Shown: piece after piece, positions 49,779 through 58,324 of the stretch
Layout of the letters: each line of letters opens with the position of its first letter
Numbering within the stretch: the stretch's first letter is position 1
Source of the DNA: Hasllibacter sp. MH4015
GTDB lineage: Bacteria; Pseudomonadota; Alphaproteobacteria; Rhodobacterales; Rhodobacteraceae
Direction: 5' to 3'
DNA: 64,000 nt
NCBI RefSeq assembly: GCF_020177575.1
Contig: NZ_JAHTBK010000001.1
Span: 3,054,001 to 3,118,000, forward strand
Made by a program: the position numbers and the translations under genes
Notes under the pieces: model-generated
The model's input: the letters and a program-made list of their open reading frames with translations, nothing else
Database searches by the model: none
Told to the model about the DNA's origin: nothing

Positions 49779-50111
49779 ATGGGAAACCGTCTCTATCTGA
49801 CCGCTTCGGTCTTCGCCGCCTTCGGCGCGGTCCTGCATTTCGCGGCGTTGCCGTTCGGGGCACCGCTTTCTGCGGGCCTTCTGGGCGGGCTGATCTGGGC
49901 CGCGCTGGCGTTCGGTCTGTTCCGTGAATGGCGCTTGGCGGCCTATGTTACGTTTCTCACATCGCTCTTCGGGATCAGCGCCGCGATGACGCTGGCTGTC
50001 GGTGGCCCACCGGGACCCGTGGCTTGGCTGTTCGCGGCCATCGTGGTGGTTGATGTGTTGATCGCGCTCACGCTCATTCGGCTGCTCTGGTCGGCACCCG
50101 CACGGCCTTAA
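49779..50111 (+). CDS. Small membrane protein with four TM helices
   Basis: The protein has 110 residues from ATG 49779, with AGGGA upstream. Four hydrophobic segments fill almost the whole chain (MGNRLYLTASVFAAFGAVLHFAA-type start with one His). No family is recognised. It follows the cytochrome gene after 7 nt and may anchor the hydroxylase-cytochrome complex, or may be an unrelated last gene of the operon. Confidence 0.65.
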   Translation: MGNRLYLTASVFAAFGAVLHFAALPFGAPLSAGLLGGLIWAALAFGLFREWRLAAYVTFLTSLFGISAAMTLAVGGPPGPVAWLFAAIVVVDVLIALTLIRLLWSAPARP

Positions 50112-50168
50112 AACTCTGTTCACGGGTTTCGGCGTAAACCTTTCCGGTCGCTTCAGGAGCTTCCGGTT

Positions 50169-51005
50169 ATGGCCGAAAACGAACTGCGTCCGCTGATTAT
50201 AAAGCGAAAGAAAGTGTCCGGCGATGGCGGCCACCACGGCGGCGCGTGGAAGGTGGCTTATGCGGATTTCGTGACGGCGATGATGGCGTTCTTCATGCTG
50301 ATGTGGCTGTTGAACGCCACGACGGAAAACCAGCGGAAGGGCCTGGCCGATTACTTCAGCCCCTCCATACCCGTGGCACGGATCTCCGGCGGCGGGGACG
50401 GCGCGTTCGGCGGGGATAGCCCGTTTTCAGAAGAGGTACTGGCCCAGGACGGCACTGGCGCCACCAGCCTTCGCCCGACGGAGGGGCGGCAGGCCCTGGG
50501 CCTGGAGGGCACCGAGCACGAGGACGATGCCGCCGACAGCGCGGAACTTTCGGAAATCGAAGGCTCCCTGACAGGCGAAGGCGGCGATAGCCTTGTCAGT
50601 GACCTGGCCCGCCCGCATATCGAAACGCGATTGAGTGACGAAGGATTGATCATCGAGATCTTCTCTCGTCCCGGCGCGCCGCTGTTCGATGCCGATACCG
50701 GTGCTCCGCAACCTTGGATGGCGGAACTGATGGAGACGATGGCGGACCTTTTCAATACCGTCACCAACGGCGTTGCTGTGGAGGCGCATATCGCGACCGA
50801 ACCCTTGGTGCGCGCCAGCGCAAGTGGCTGGCAACGCACCACCGAACGCGCACAACTGATCCGCACCATGCTGGAACGGGCGGGTCTGGATGGCCAACGC
50901 GTCGTGCGCGTGACGGGCCATTCCGACCGTGAGCCTGCGATTGATCCTCCGATCTCTCCGCGCAATGACCGGATCGAGATCATCTTGCTGCGCAACGACC
51001 GCTGA
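50169..51005 (+). CDS. motB: Flagellar motor stator protein MotB
   Basis: The protein has 278 residues. A basic N-terminus (IIKRKK) precedes the single TM helix AWKVAYADFVTAMMAFFMLMWLLN with the proton-binding Asp33. The plug-like FSPSIP segment follows. The C-terminus is an OmpA-like peptidoglycan-binding domain (VTGHSDREPAI, then NDRIEIILLR). It forms the stator with MotA, which is encoded 11 kb downstream. It opens a plus-strand run of flagellar genes. Confidence 0.93.
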   Translation: MAENELRPLIIKRKKVSGDGGHHGGAWKVAYADFVTAMMAFFMLMWLLNATTENQRKGLADYFSPSIPVARISGGGDGAFGGDSPFSEEVLAQDGTGATSLRPTEGRQALGLEGTEHEDDAADSAELSEIEGSLTGEGGDSLVSDLARPHIETRLSDEGLIIEIFSRPGAPLFDADTGAPQPWMAELMETMADLFNTVTNGVAVEAHIATEPLVRASASGWQRTTERAQLIRTMLERAGLDGQRVVRVTGHSDREPAIDPPISPRNDRIEIILLRNDR

Positions 51006-51116
51006 GCGTCACCGCCACCCGCTGAAAATACGGCGCATTTTATCTGTTAGCCTCGCCTTAATCCGCCACGGCGCAAGCTGCCCCGAAGTTCGAGATGCAG
51101 CAGAAAGGCGCATGAG

Positions 51117-52415
51117 ATGACGATTTCCTCCTCGCTCAATTCCGGCGTGGCAGGCCTGACGGTTAACGCGAACCGCCTGGCCACCATCGCAGACAACATC
51201 GCCAATTCCGGCACATACGGCTACAAACGGGCCGTCGCAGATTTCCACTCCATGGTCATTACGCAATCCGACGGGTCCTATTCCGCCGGTGGTGTGCGCG
51301 CCACGGTCAGTCGGATGATCGACCAGCGCGGCACCTTGATCGCCACCGACAACCCGACCGACCTTGCCATTTCCGGGCGCGGCTTCCTGCCCGTCACGCC
51401 CTTTGCCGGGCTCGACAGCACTGGCAGCCAAACCGTTCATCTTGCAACAACCGGGTCATTCCGGCCCGATTCCGAGGGGCGGCTGGTGACATCGACCGGA
51501 CAGGTGCTGATGGGGTGGCCCGCCAATCCTGACGGGTCGATCCCGACCTTCCCGCGCGACACGTTCGACGGGCTCGAACCGATTCAGATCAACGCAAATC
51601 AATTCGCGGGCGATCCGACCACGATGATGGAGCTGACGGTCAATCTGCCCGCGACCGAGACCGACGAAACCGGTGGCGGCGATAGCCTGATCATGTCGGC
51701 GGAATATTTCGACAACCTTGGCACGTCGCAATTCCTCGAGATCGAATACACGCCCACGATTCCCACATCCGGCATGTCGCATACCTGGACGATGGAGATC
51801 CGGGATTCCGCCCAGGGCGGTGCCGTGATCGGGAACTACACGCTTGAATTCGACGATGCGCGCGGCAATGGCGGCAACCTGCTCAACGTGACAGTCAATT
51901 CCGGCGGCGCCTTCAATGCCACAACCGGCATACTCGACCTGACCGTTGCGGGTGGGCCGATGGAGATGTCCATCGGCATTCCCGGCACACCCGGTGGCCT
52001 GACGCAGTTGAGCGACAATTTCTCCCGTGCGCCGGTGGTCAAGAACGGGTCTGCCGTGGGCGACCTGACAACGCTGGAGGTCGACGTAAATGGCACGCTC
52101 CACGCGGTCTACGACAACGGAATGACGCGTCCGATCTACCAGATCCCGATCGTGGACGTCCCGAACATCAACGGCCTGACATCGCTTGATAATCAGGCGT
52201 ATTCCATCTCTCCGGACAGCGGCCCGTTCTTCCTGTGGAACGCGGGCGATGGGCCCACGGGTGAAATGGTCGGCTACGCGCGGGAAGAATCGGCGACCGA
52301 CGTCGCCGCTGAACTGACACAGTTGATCCAAACCCAGCGCGCCTATTCCTCCAACGCCAAGATCATCCAGACCGTCGATGAAATGCTGCAGGAGACGACG
52401 AACATCATCCGCTGA
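51117..52415 (+). CDS. flgE: Flagellar hook protein FlgE
   Basis: The protein has 432 residues. The N-terminal rod/hook helix MTISSSLNSGVAGLTVNANRLATIADNIANSGTYGYKR and the C-terminal TQLIQTQRAYSSNAKIIQTVDEMLQETTNIIR are conserved throughout the hook family. The central part is the variable outer domain. FlgE polymerises into the hook outside the cell and is exported by the flagellar type III system. Confidence 0.93.
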   Translation: MTISSSLNSGVAGLTVNANRLATIADNIANSGTYGYKRAVADFHSMVITQSDGSYSAGGVRATVSRMIDQRGTLIATDNPTDLAISGRGFLPVTPFAGLDSTGSQTVHLATTGSFRPDSEGRLVTSTGQVLMGWPANPDGSIPTFPRDTFDGLEPIQINANQFAGDPTTMMELTVNLPATETDETGGGDSLIMSAEYFDNLGTSQFLEIEYTPTIPTSGMSHTWTMEIRDSAQGGAVIGNYTLEFDDARGNGGNLLNVTVNSGGAFNATTGILDLTVAGGPMEMSIGIPGTPGGLTQLSDNFSRAPVVKNGSAVGDLTTLEVDVNGTLHAVYDNGMTRPIYQIPIVDVPNINGLTSLDNQAYSISPDSGPFFLWNAGDGPTGEMVGYAREESATDVAAELTQLIQTQRAYSSNAKIIQTVDEMLQETTNIIR

Positions 52416-52448
52416 TCCGCGGCTGTTCGTTTCCCCTGATCCCACGCC

Positions 52449-53912
52449 ATGTCCATTTCCTCCGCGCTGTCCAATGCCTTGTCCGGCCTCTCCGCCTCGT
52501 CTCGGGCGGCCGACATCATCTCATCGAATATCGCCAATGCGATGACCGACGGTTATGGCACAAGGCGGCTCGACACCGCGTCGCGCGTGATCGGCAATGC
52601 CGGTGCGGGCGTCTCCGTCGTCGGTGTGACCCGGTATTCGGACGAGGCGCTGATCGGTCAGCGCCGCGTGGCGGAGGCTGATCTCGGCGCAAGCCGCGCA
52701 CGCGCGGATTTCATGGCACAGCTGGAGGGTTTGATCGGCGCGCCGGACGCCGTCGGAAATTTGTCGGCGAGGGTGGCGGATTTCGAGGGCAAGCTGATCA
52801 CAGCCGCAAACGCGCCCTGGAACGAGTCCCACCTGTCCAGCGCGGTCCTTGCCGCGCAATCCATGGCGACGGGGATCAACGACGTATCGAACGGCATCCA
52901 AGAGCAGCGGCTGCAAGCGGACGGCCAGATCGCCATAACGGTCGACCGCATCAACGGCGCATTAGAAAGCCTTGCCGACCTCAACACACGCATCGTCGCC
53001 GCGCAGGCCGGCGGGGGCGAGGCGGCCTCCCTCCTCGACGCCCAAGCCCAATTGGTCGAACAGATCGTCCCCTTCATCCCCCTGCAATCGCGTCGGGATG
53101 AGGCGGGCGCGCTCTACCTCTACAGCGATGACGGGGAGGCCTTGCTGGATGTCCGCCCGGCGACCCTTGGGTTCACACCGGTGGCCGCCATCGCGGCCGA
53201 TATGACGCTTGCGAATGGTGATCTGTCAGGGCTGACGCTCAACGGGCGTTCGCTTTCGATGGATGGCGCTTACCCGGCACTGGGCGGCGGCGAATTGCAG
53301 GCCATGTTCCAATTGCGCGACCAATGGGCGCCGGAGGCGCAGGCCCGGCTCGACGCCGTGGCGCGCGATTTGGTGGAGCGGTTCGATGCCCCAGGGCTCG
53401 ACGGCACCATCGCGACCGGCTCCCCGGGCCTGTTCACGGATGCTGGAAATCTTGCCATCCCGGCCAACGAGATCGGACTGGCGGGTCGCCTGCGGATCAA
53501 CGTGGCCGTCGACCCCGATCAGGGCGGCGCGGTGTGGCGATTGCGTGACGGCATCGGAGCTACCGCGGAGGGCCCCACCGGCAATGCGACATTCCTAACG
53601 GCACAAGTCGATGCCCTTGCCGCCTTGCGACCCACGGTGTCGGGCGGGTTTTCGGGCGCTGCACGGTCGGCCGCCGGGCTGATCTCGGAAAACCTGTCGG
53701 CGGCCGGATTGCGCCGGTCAGCAGCCGAAAGCGAGTTGGCGCAGATCGCGGCCCGTCACTCCGCCCTGGAATCGGCGGAGAGGGCGGGCGGAGTGGACAG
53801 TGACGATGAGCTTCAGCGCCTTCTGATGGTCGAGCAGATGTTCGCGGCCAATGCACGTGTCATTACCGCTGCGGAAGAGATGATGGATGAATTGATGAGG
53901 ATCGCCCGATGA
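52449..53912 (+). CDS. flgK: Flagellar hook-associated protein FlgK
   Basis: The protein has 487 residues. It begins with SISSALSNALSGLSASSRAADIISSNIANAMTDGYGTRRLD and ends with LQRLLMVEQMFAANARVITAAEEMMDELMRI, both typical of FlgK. FlgK joins hook and filament. It follows flgE after 33 nt, and its stop overlaps the ATG of flgL (ATGA). Confidence 0.92.
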   Translation: MSISSALSNALSGLSASSRAADIISSNIANAMTDGYGTRRLDTASRVIGNAGAGVSVVGVTRYSDEALIGQRRVAEADLGASRARADFMAQLEGLIGAPDAVGNLSARVADFEGKLITAANAPWNESHLSSAVLAAQSMATGINDVSNGIQEQRLQADGQIAITVDRINGALESLADLNTRIVAAQAGGGEAASLLDAQAQLVEQIVPFIPLQSRRDEAGALYLYSDDGEALLDVRPATLGFTPVAAIAADMTLANGDLSGLTLNGRSLSMDGAYPALGGGELQAMFQLRDQWAPEAQARLDAVARDLVERFDAPGLDGTIATGSPGLFTDAGNLAIPANEIGLAGRLRINVAVDPDQGGAVWRLRDGIGATAEGPTGNATFLTAQVDALAALRPTVSGGFSGAARSAAGLISENLSAAGLRRSAAESELAQIAARHSALESAERAGGVDSDDELQRLLMVEQMFAANARVITAAEEMMDELMRIAR

Positions 53913-54919
53913 GCCTGACGACCTACGGCGATCTCGCGCAATTCCATATGCTGCGCAGGGACAGCGCACAGTTGAAATCCGACCTCGTTCGCCTCACCGG
54001 GGAGTTGTCGTCCGGCAAGACGGCGGATATCGGGCGCGCCTTGGGTGGCGACTTCTCCACCCTTGCCGATATCGCCCGCAGCCTTCGCCTGAATGCGAGC
54101 TTCAGCGCCTCCGTGGCGGAAGCCTCCATCGCGGCGGAGGGGCGTCAATCCGCATTGGGCCGTATCGCGGCGGAACTCGACGGGTTTGCGCCGCAGCTCC
54201 TCTCGGTCACGGGCGCGGGCAGTTGGAACGACATCCAATTGACCCTCGCAAACGGGTCAGAACGGTTCGACGCTGCCGTCGATGCCCTGAACACTCGGCT
54301 TGCTGGCCGAAGTCTCTTTTCCGCCGACGAACCCGACGCGACGCCATTGGCGGGAAGCGAGGCAATCCTCGATGAATTGCGCCTTCTGGTCGGAACCACA
54401 ACCGATGCCGCAACGGCCGAGGCAGATGTGCGCGCGTGGTTCATGTCTCCCGGCGGCGGATACGAAACGATGGCATGGCAGGGGGGGGCCGGGGCCGCGC
54501 CCGAAGTGCTCCTCGGTGAAGGCCGATCGGCGGAAACCGGGGTGACCGCCCTTGATCCGGCGATCCGTGAAAGCCTGATCGGTCTGGCATTGGTGGCCTT
54601 GGCGGAAGAGGAGGCCGCGCCCCTTGATGAGACTGAGAAGCGCGCCCTCGTGACCGGTGCGGCGGAACAGATGCAGCGCGGCGAAGGGCAGCTTATCACG
54701 CTCCGCGCCGCCCTCGGCGCGGAAGAGGCCCGGATCGAGGAGGCTCGTGTCGCCTCCCAGGCCGCGCGGGCCAGCCTTGAGATCGAATACGGTCGGCTGG
54801 TCGAAGCGGACCCCTACAGAACCGCAACCGACCTAGAGACGGTGAATACGCGATTGGAAAGCCTTTACATCCTCACCGCGCGCCTGTCGCGGTTGAGCCT
54901 TACGGAGTTCATCCGGTGA
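53909..54919 (+). CDS. flgL: Flagellar hook-associated protein FlgL
   Basis: The protein has 336 residues with flagellin-like termini: YGDLAQFHMLRRDSAQLKSDLVRLTGELSSGKTADIGRAL at the start and LETVNTRLESLYILTARLSRLSLTEFIR at the end. It is longer and less typical than enterobacterial FlgL. It overlaps flgK by 4 nt and flgI by 4 nt. Confidence 0.85.
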   Translation: MSLTTYGDLAQFHMLRRDSAQLKSDLVRLTGELSSGKTADIGRALGGDFSTLADIARSLRLNASFSASVAEASIAAEGRQSALGRIAAELDGFAPQLLSVTGAGSWNDIQLTLANGSERFDAAVDALNTRLAGRSLFSADEPDATPLAGSEAILDELRLLVGTTTDAATAEADVRAWFMSPGGGYETMAWQGGAGAAPEVLLGEGRSAETGVTALDPAIRESLIGLALVALAEEEAAPLDETEKRALVTGAAEQMQRGEGQLITLRAALGAEEARIEEARVASQAARASLEIEYGRLVEADPYRTATDLETVNTRLESLYILTARLSRLSLTEFIR

Positions 54920-56019
54920 TCAGAATTTTCACACTTCTCGTCTTGGCGCTTAGCGTCGCCACAAGTGCGCTGGCGACACCGATCCGGATCAAGGATCTGG
55001 TGGAATTCGACGGCGTACGCGGCAATGATCTGGTCGGGTACGGCCTTGTCGTTGGCTTGAACGGCACCGGTGACGGGCTGCGCAACGCTCCGTTTACCGA
55101 AGAGATCATGGTCAACATCCTCGAGCGCCTTGGCGTCAATGTCACGGGAGAGCAGTTCCGCCCGCAAAACGTGGCCGCCGTGATCGTCACTGCAACCCTG
55201 CCGCCCTTTGCGCGGCAGGGCGGCCAGATCGACGTGACCGTATCGGCGATCGGCGATGCCGACAGCCTGCTTGGTGGCACGCTTGTGATGACTCCTCTGA
55301 CCGCTGCCGATGGGGAGATCTATGCCGTGGCTCAAGGTGCGGTCATCGCAGGCGGGGCGTCGGTGGAAGGGGACGGTGCAGAGATCGTGCAGGGCGTCCC
55401 CACTGCGGGCGTGATCCCCACCGGTGCCCGGGTGGAGCGCGAAGTCGCATTCGACTTTACAGAGATGGGGCAGATCCGCCTCGCGCTCCGCTCCCCCGAT
55501 TTCACGACTGCCGCGCGCATTGAAGTGGCCATCAACACGGAATTCGGCCGGGGGGTGGCGGCGATGCTTGATGCGGGCACCGTCCTTCTGGACATCGAGC
55601 GTACCCACGCACCATCCCCCGCCCACGCGATCACGAGGGTCGAAAACATATTGGTTGAACCGGAAACGCGCGCGCGGGTGGTCGTGGACCAACGCAGCGG
55701 TACGATTGTCATGGGAGAGGACGTACGCATCAGTCGCGTGGCCGTGGCGCAGGGCAATCTGACCCTCCGGATCGAGGAGGCACCGATCGCTCTGCAACCC
55801 AACCCCTTCTCGGAAGGAGAAACCGTCGTCCTGCCCCGCACGGAGGCCGCTTTGATCGAGGAACCCGGCTCGCGCCTGGCCGAGGTCAGCGGAGGGACGT
55901 CCCTGTCCGAAGTCGTGGGCGCGCTGAATGCGCTTGGCGTCTCACCCCGGGACATGATCGACATTCTCGCCAGCATCGAGGCTGCCGGTGCGCTCCATGC
56001 GGAGTTCATCGTGCGATAG
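54916..56019 (+). CDS. flgI: Flagellar P-ring protein FlgI
   Basis: The protein has 367 residues and a cleavable signal peptide (ending SALATPIR). FlgI features are RIKDLVEFDGVRGNDLVGYGLVVGLNGTGD, the NMLERLGV-like segment NILERLGVNVT, and the C-terminal LSEVVGALNALGVSPRDMIDILASIEAAGALHAEFIV. It forms the ring in the peptidoglycan layer around the rod. It closes the plus-strand flagellar run. Confidence 0.94.
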   Translation: MIRIFTLLVLALSVATSALATPIRIKDLVEFDGVRGNDLVGYGLVVGLNGTGDGLRNAPFTEEIMVNILERLGVNVTGEQFRPQNVAAVIVTATLPPFARQGGQIDVTVSAIGDADSLLGGTLVMTPLTAADGEIYAVAQGAVIAGGASVEGDGAEIVQGVPTAGVIPTGARVEREVAFDFTEMGQIRLALRSPDFTTAARIEVAINTEFGRGVAAMLDAGTVLLDIERTHAPSPAHAITRVENILVEPETRARVVVDQRSGTIVMGEDVRISRVAVAQGNLTLRIEEAPIALQPNPFSEGETVVLPRTEAALIEEPGSRLAEVSGGTSLSEVVGALNALGVSPRDMIDILASIEAAGALHAEFIVR

Positions 56020-56177
56020 GGTGCGTTTGCTGTCGTATCCCGGCTGATTCTCGAAGATGAAGGCGGCGCCCGATTGCGAGTGCGCCGCCCAAATGCCTGT
56101 CCGGTTTAGCCTCTTGCCCGGTGCAACACATGTTTGGCCCGCCTAAACGAGCCGCAATCGCGCCGCACCCCCAATGG

Positions 56178-56657
56178 CTACGGCAGCTCTCGCAACCGTT
56201 GCACGATGCCGCGCGCCATCGGTCCGGGCAGCGACCGCAACGCTTCGATCCGCGCGGGCCGGGCGAGTGTCCCAAGAAGGCGCGCGATCACGGCGGGGTG
56301 TTCACCGGCCAATCCGGACCCACTGACGTTTCGCGCCAGCCTTTGATCCAGACCGGCTCCGGCAGGGATTTGGTTCGGGTCATCTGCCTGCGTGGCCGTT
56401 TGCGAAAGTGGCGGCGTTGCCGGGTCGATCACGCGATCCTCCCCCGTGCCCGGTCTGGATTGCCTTTGCCGCAACCGTTCCAACAACTTGTTGCGGTGCC
56501 AATCGACGCGGGCCTGATCGACCTCCTGCGCATCCGCGTCGGGCGCATCCACGCGCAGCTTGGCCAACGCCTCCGGACCGAGGAGAGAGGCCAGCGCGCT
56601 CAGCTTCTCGTTTCGGGACACGGAGCCCACGCGGGTTGGTTCAGAATGATTTTGCAT
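56178..56657 (-). CDS. Uncharacterised protein of the flagellar cluster
   Basis: The protein has 159 residues and no signal peptide or TM helix. The N-terminal half is charged and helical (KLSALASLLGPEALAKLRVDA). A variable Pro/Ala/Gln-rich middle follows, then a C-terminal HPAVIARLLGTLARPARIEALRSLPGPMARGIVQRL. That tail vaguely recalls a FliG-type right-handed superhelix (compare ARxLxxLPxxxxxxV). It lies 35 nt after fliP and probably belongs to that operon. Its function is unknown. Confidence 0.6.
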   Translation of the reverse strand: MQNHSEPTRVGSVSRNEKLSALASLLGPEALAKLRVDAPDADAQEVDQARVDWHRNKLLERLRQRQSRPGTGEDRVIDPATPPLSQTATQADDPNQIPAGAGLDQRLARNVSGSGLAGEHPAVIARLLGTLARPARIEALRSLPGPMARGIVQRLRELP

Positions 56658-56692
56658 CGGCAGTCTCCGGGCCAGGGGGGCGTCTTCGCCCG

Positions 56693-57421
56693 TCAGAAAT
56701 AACTTCGCACGAGCGCGCCCGTGATCAGCGCCCAGCCATCCGCAACGACGAAAAAGGCAAGCTTGAAGGGCAAGGACACGATCGCGGGTGGCACCATCAT
56801 CATGCCCATCGACATGAGAATGGCCGCGACAACCAGATCAATCACGAGAAACGGCAAGAAGATGAGAAAGCCGATCTGGAACGCCCGCTCCACCTCGCTC
56901 AGCATGAAGGACGGGATCAGGACAGAGGCGTCAGGATTTTCTGCATCCGTGCCGGGGCGCAGTTCCGCCAGGCTGACCAATGTCGATTGATCGACGCGAT
57001 TCAACATAAAGCCCCGGAATGGCTCATAGATCAGGGGGATCGCGGCGTCGGGTGTCAAATCCCCGGCGATCAGCGGTGCGATGCCGGTGGCATAGGCCTC
57101 CTCGAAAACCGGGGCCATGACGAAATACGTCAGAAAAAGTGCGAGGCTGACGATCAGCATGTTGGGGGGCGAAGCCTGTAGCCCGATCGCCTGTCGCAAG
57201 ATGGACAGAACCGTCACGACGAACGGAAAGCACGTCACCATCACGGCGAGACCCGGCGCGAGGCTCAAGAGCGTGATCAGCGCAATCAGCTGGAAGGTGC
57301 GCGCCGTCAGGCTGCCTTCGTCCCCAAGATCAAGGGTCACTTCCTGCGCCGACGCGAAGGCGGGCCACAACACTGCCATCGCCACGAACAGAAGAAAGAG
57401 CGTGGGCCTAGACCGCGGCAT
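56693..57421 (-). CDS. fliP: Flagellar export protein FliP
   Basis: The protein has 242 residues from the ATG at 57421 (GTG codons at 57424 and 57427 are alternatives), with a cleavable signal peptide (ending ASAQE). The family core is LITLLSLAPGLAVMVTCFPFVVTVLSILRQAIGLQASPPNMLIVSLALFLTYFVMAP, and the C-terminal helices include FLPFLVIDLVVAAILMSMGMMMVPP. FliP is a core subunit of the export gate. It overlaps the end of fliN. Confidence 0.94.
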   Translation of the reverse strand: MPRSRPTLFLLFVAMAVLWPAFASAQEVTLDLGDEGSLTARTFQLIALITLLSLAPGLAVMVTCFPFVVTVLSILRQAIGLQASPPNMLIVSLALFLTYFVMAPVFEEAYATGIAPLIAGDLTPDAAIPLIYEPFRGFMLNRVDQSTLVSLAELRPGTDAENPDASVLIPSFMLSEVERAFQIGFLIFLPFLVIDLVVAAILMSMGMMMVPPAIVSLPFKLAFFVVADGWALITGALVRSYF

Positions 57422-57692
57422 CACCACCGTCCATCAGGTCGGTCACGCGCACGGCAAGCTGACCGGCCCGGTCGCCATCGAGTTCCACCAACTCCCCCTC
57501 GGCGATGATCTTGTCACCGACCCAAAGGCTCACCTTGTCCTCGATCCGACGATCGAGCGGCAGAACGGTATCGGGATCCATTGACAGCATCTCTGACAGG
57601 CGCGGGCGTGCCTTGCCCACGCAGACGCGGATCTCGATCGGGACGGAATGAAACGCGGAGGCACGCGCGGATTGGGAAGAAGGCTCGGACAT
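57408..57692 (-). CDS. fliN: Flagellar motor switch protein FliN
   Basis: The 94-residue protein is a single SpoA/FliN domain: SVPIEIRVCVGKARPRLSEMLSMDPDTVLPLDRRIEDKVSLWVGDKIIAEGELVELDGDRAGQLAVRVTDL. The N-terminal extension is short. FliN forms the lower part of the C-ring and docks FliH. It overlaps fliP by 14 nt, and its ATG touches the fliH stop. Confidence 0.9.
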   Translation of the reverse strand: MSEPSSQSARASAFHSVPIEIRVCVGKARPRLSEMLSMDPDTVLPLDRRIEDKVSLWVGDKIIAEGELVELDGDRAGQLAVRVTDLMDGGDAAV

Positions 57693-58324
57693 CAGGCGGC
57701 TCCTTTATCGGTCCATTGATCGGATGGGGGCGGTTCGGTGCGGTTCAGGGTGACAATCGCCTCCGCGATGCGGCGGGCCGCGCCCGTCACGTCGAGATCC
57801 CGGCGCGTGGCACCGGCCTGGAGGGTCACTTGACCTTCCGCAAATGCAGGCTCCGGACGCACGCGCACCTCGAAACCCTGATCTTCCACCAAGCGCTGGA
57901 GGCTGGCACAGTCACCCGGGGCTGCGACGATTTCGATCCGGGCCTCGGCCTGATTTTCCGCCAAGGCGGTCAACTCGGCCAAGACGGTGGGCGCAATGGC
58001 CGCCGCCGCCAGTTCCGGCAGAACTGTTGACGCGATATCCTCGAACAGGGGACCGAGCGCGGCCAGCACATCGCGCCGGGCGGCGTCGAAGGTCAATTCA
58101 GCGTCTTTGAGATTACGGCCCAAATCCGCGCTGACGGACTTCCGCTCCTCCGCTTCGGCGGCAGCGCAATCCGCCCAGCCGCTCTTGTAGCCATTGTCAT
58201 AGGCGTCGAGCTGATCCACGTCCTGACCGCCCTCTTGCGCCTGCGACATCGCGGCAGGGGCCGGCCCGAATCCGGGATCCGTTGGCGCCTCGCCAAAATC
58301 AGGAAGGGTCAGGGAACGGGTCAT
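57692..58324 (-). CDS. fliH: FliH-like flagellar assembly protein
   Basis: The protein has 210 residues from the ATG at 58324, whose ATGA overlaps the fliF stop. An acidic N-terminus is followed by a coiled region (AYDNGYKSGWADCAAAEAEERKSVSADLGRN) of the FliH type, and a C-terminal FliH/HrpE-like domain with VRVRPEPAFAEGQVTLQAG. FliH regulates the export ATPase FliI, whose gene is not in this window. Sequence similarity is weak, so position between fliF and fliN carries much of the call. Confidence 0.72.
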   Translation of the reverse strand: MTRSLTLPDFGEAPTDPGFGPAPAAMSQAQEGGQDVDQLDAYDNGYKSGWADCAAAEAEERKSVSADLGRNLKDAELTFDAARRDVLAALGPLFEDIASTVLPELAAAAIAPTVLAELTALAENQAEARIEIVAAPGDCASLQRLVEDQGFEVRVRPEPAFAEGQVTLQAGATRRDLDVTGAARRIAEAIVTLNRTEPPPSDQWTDKGAA

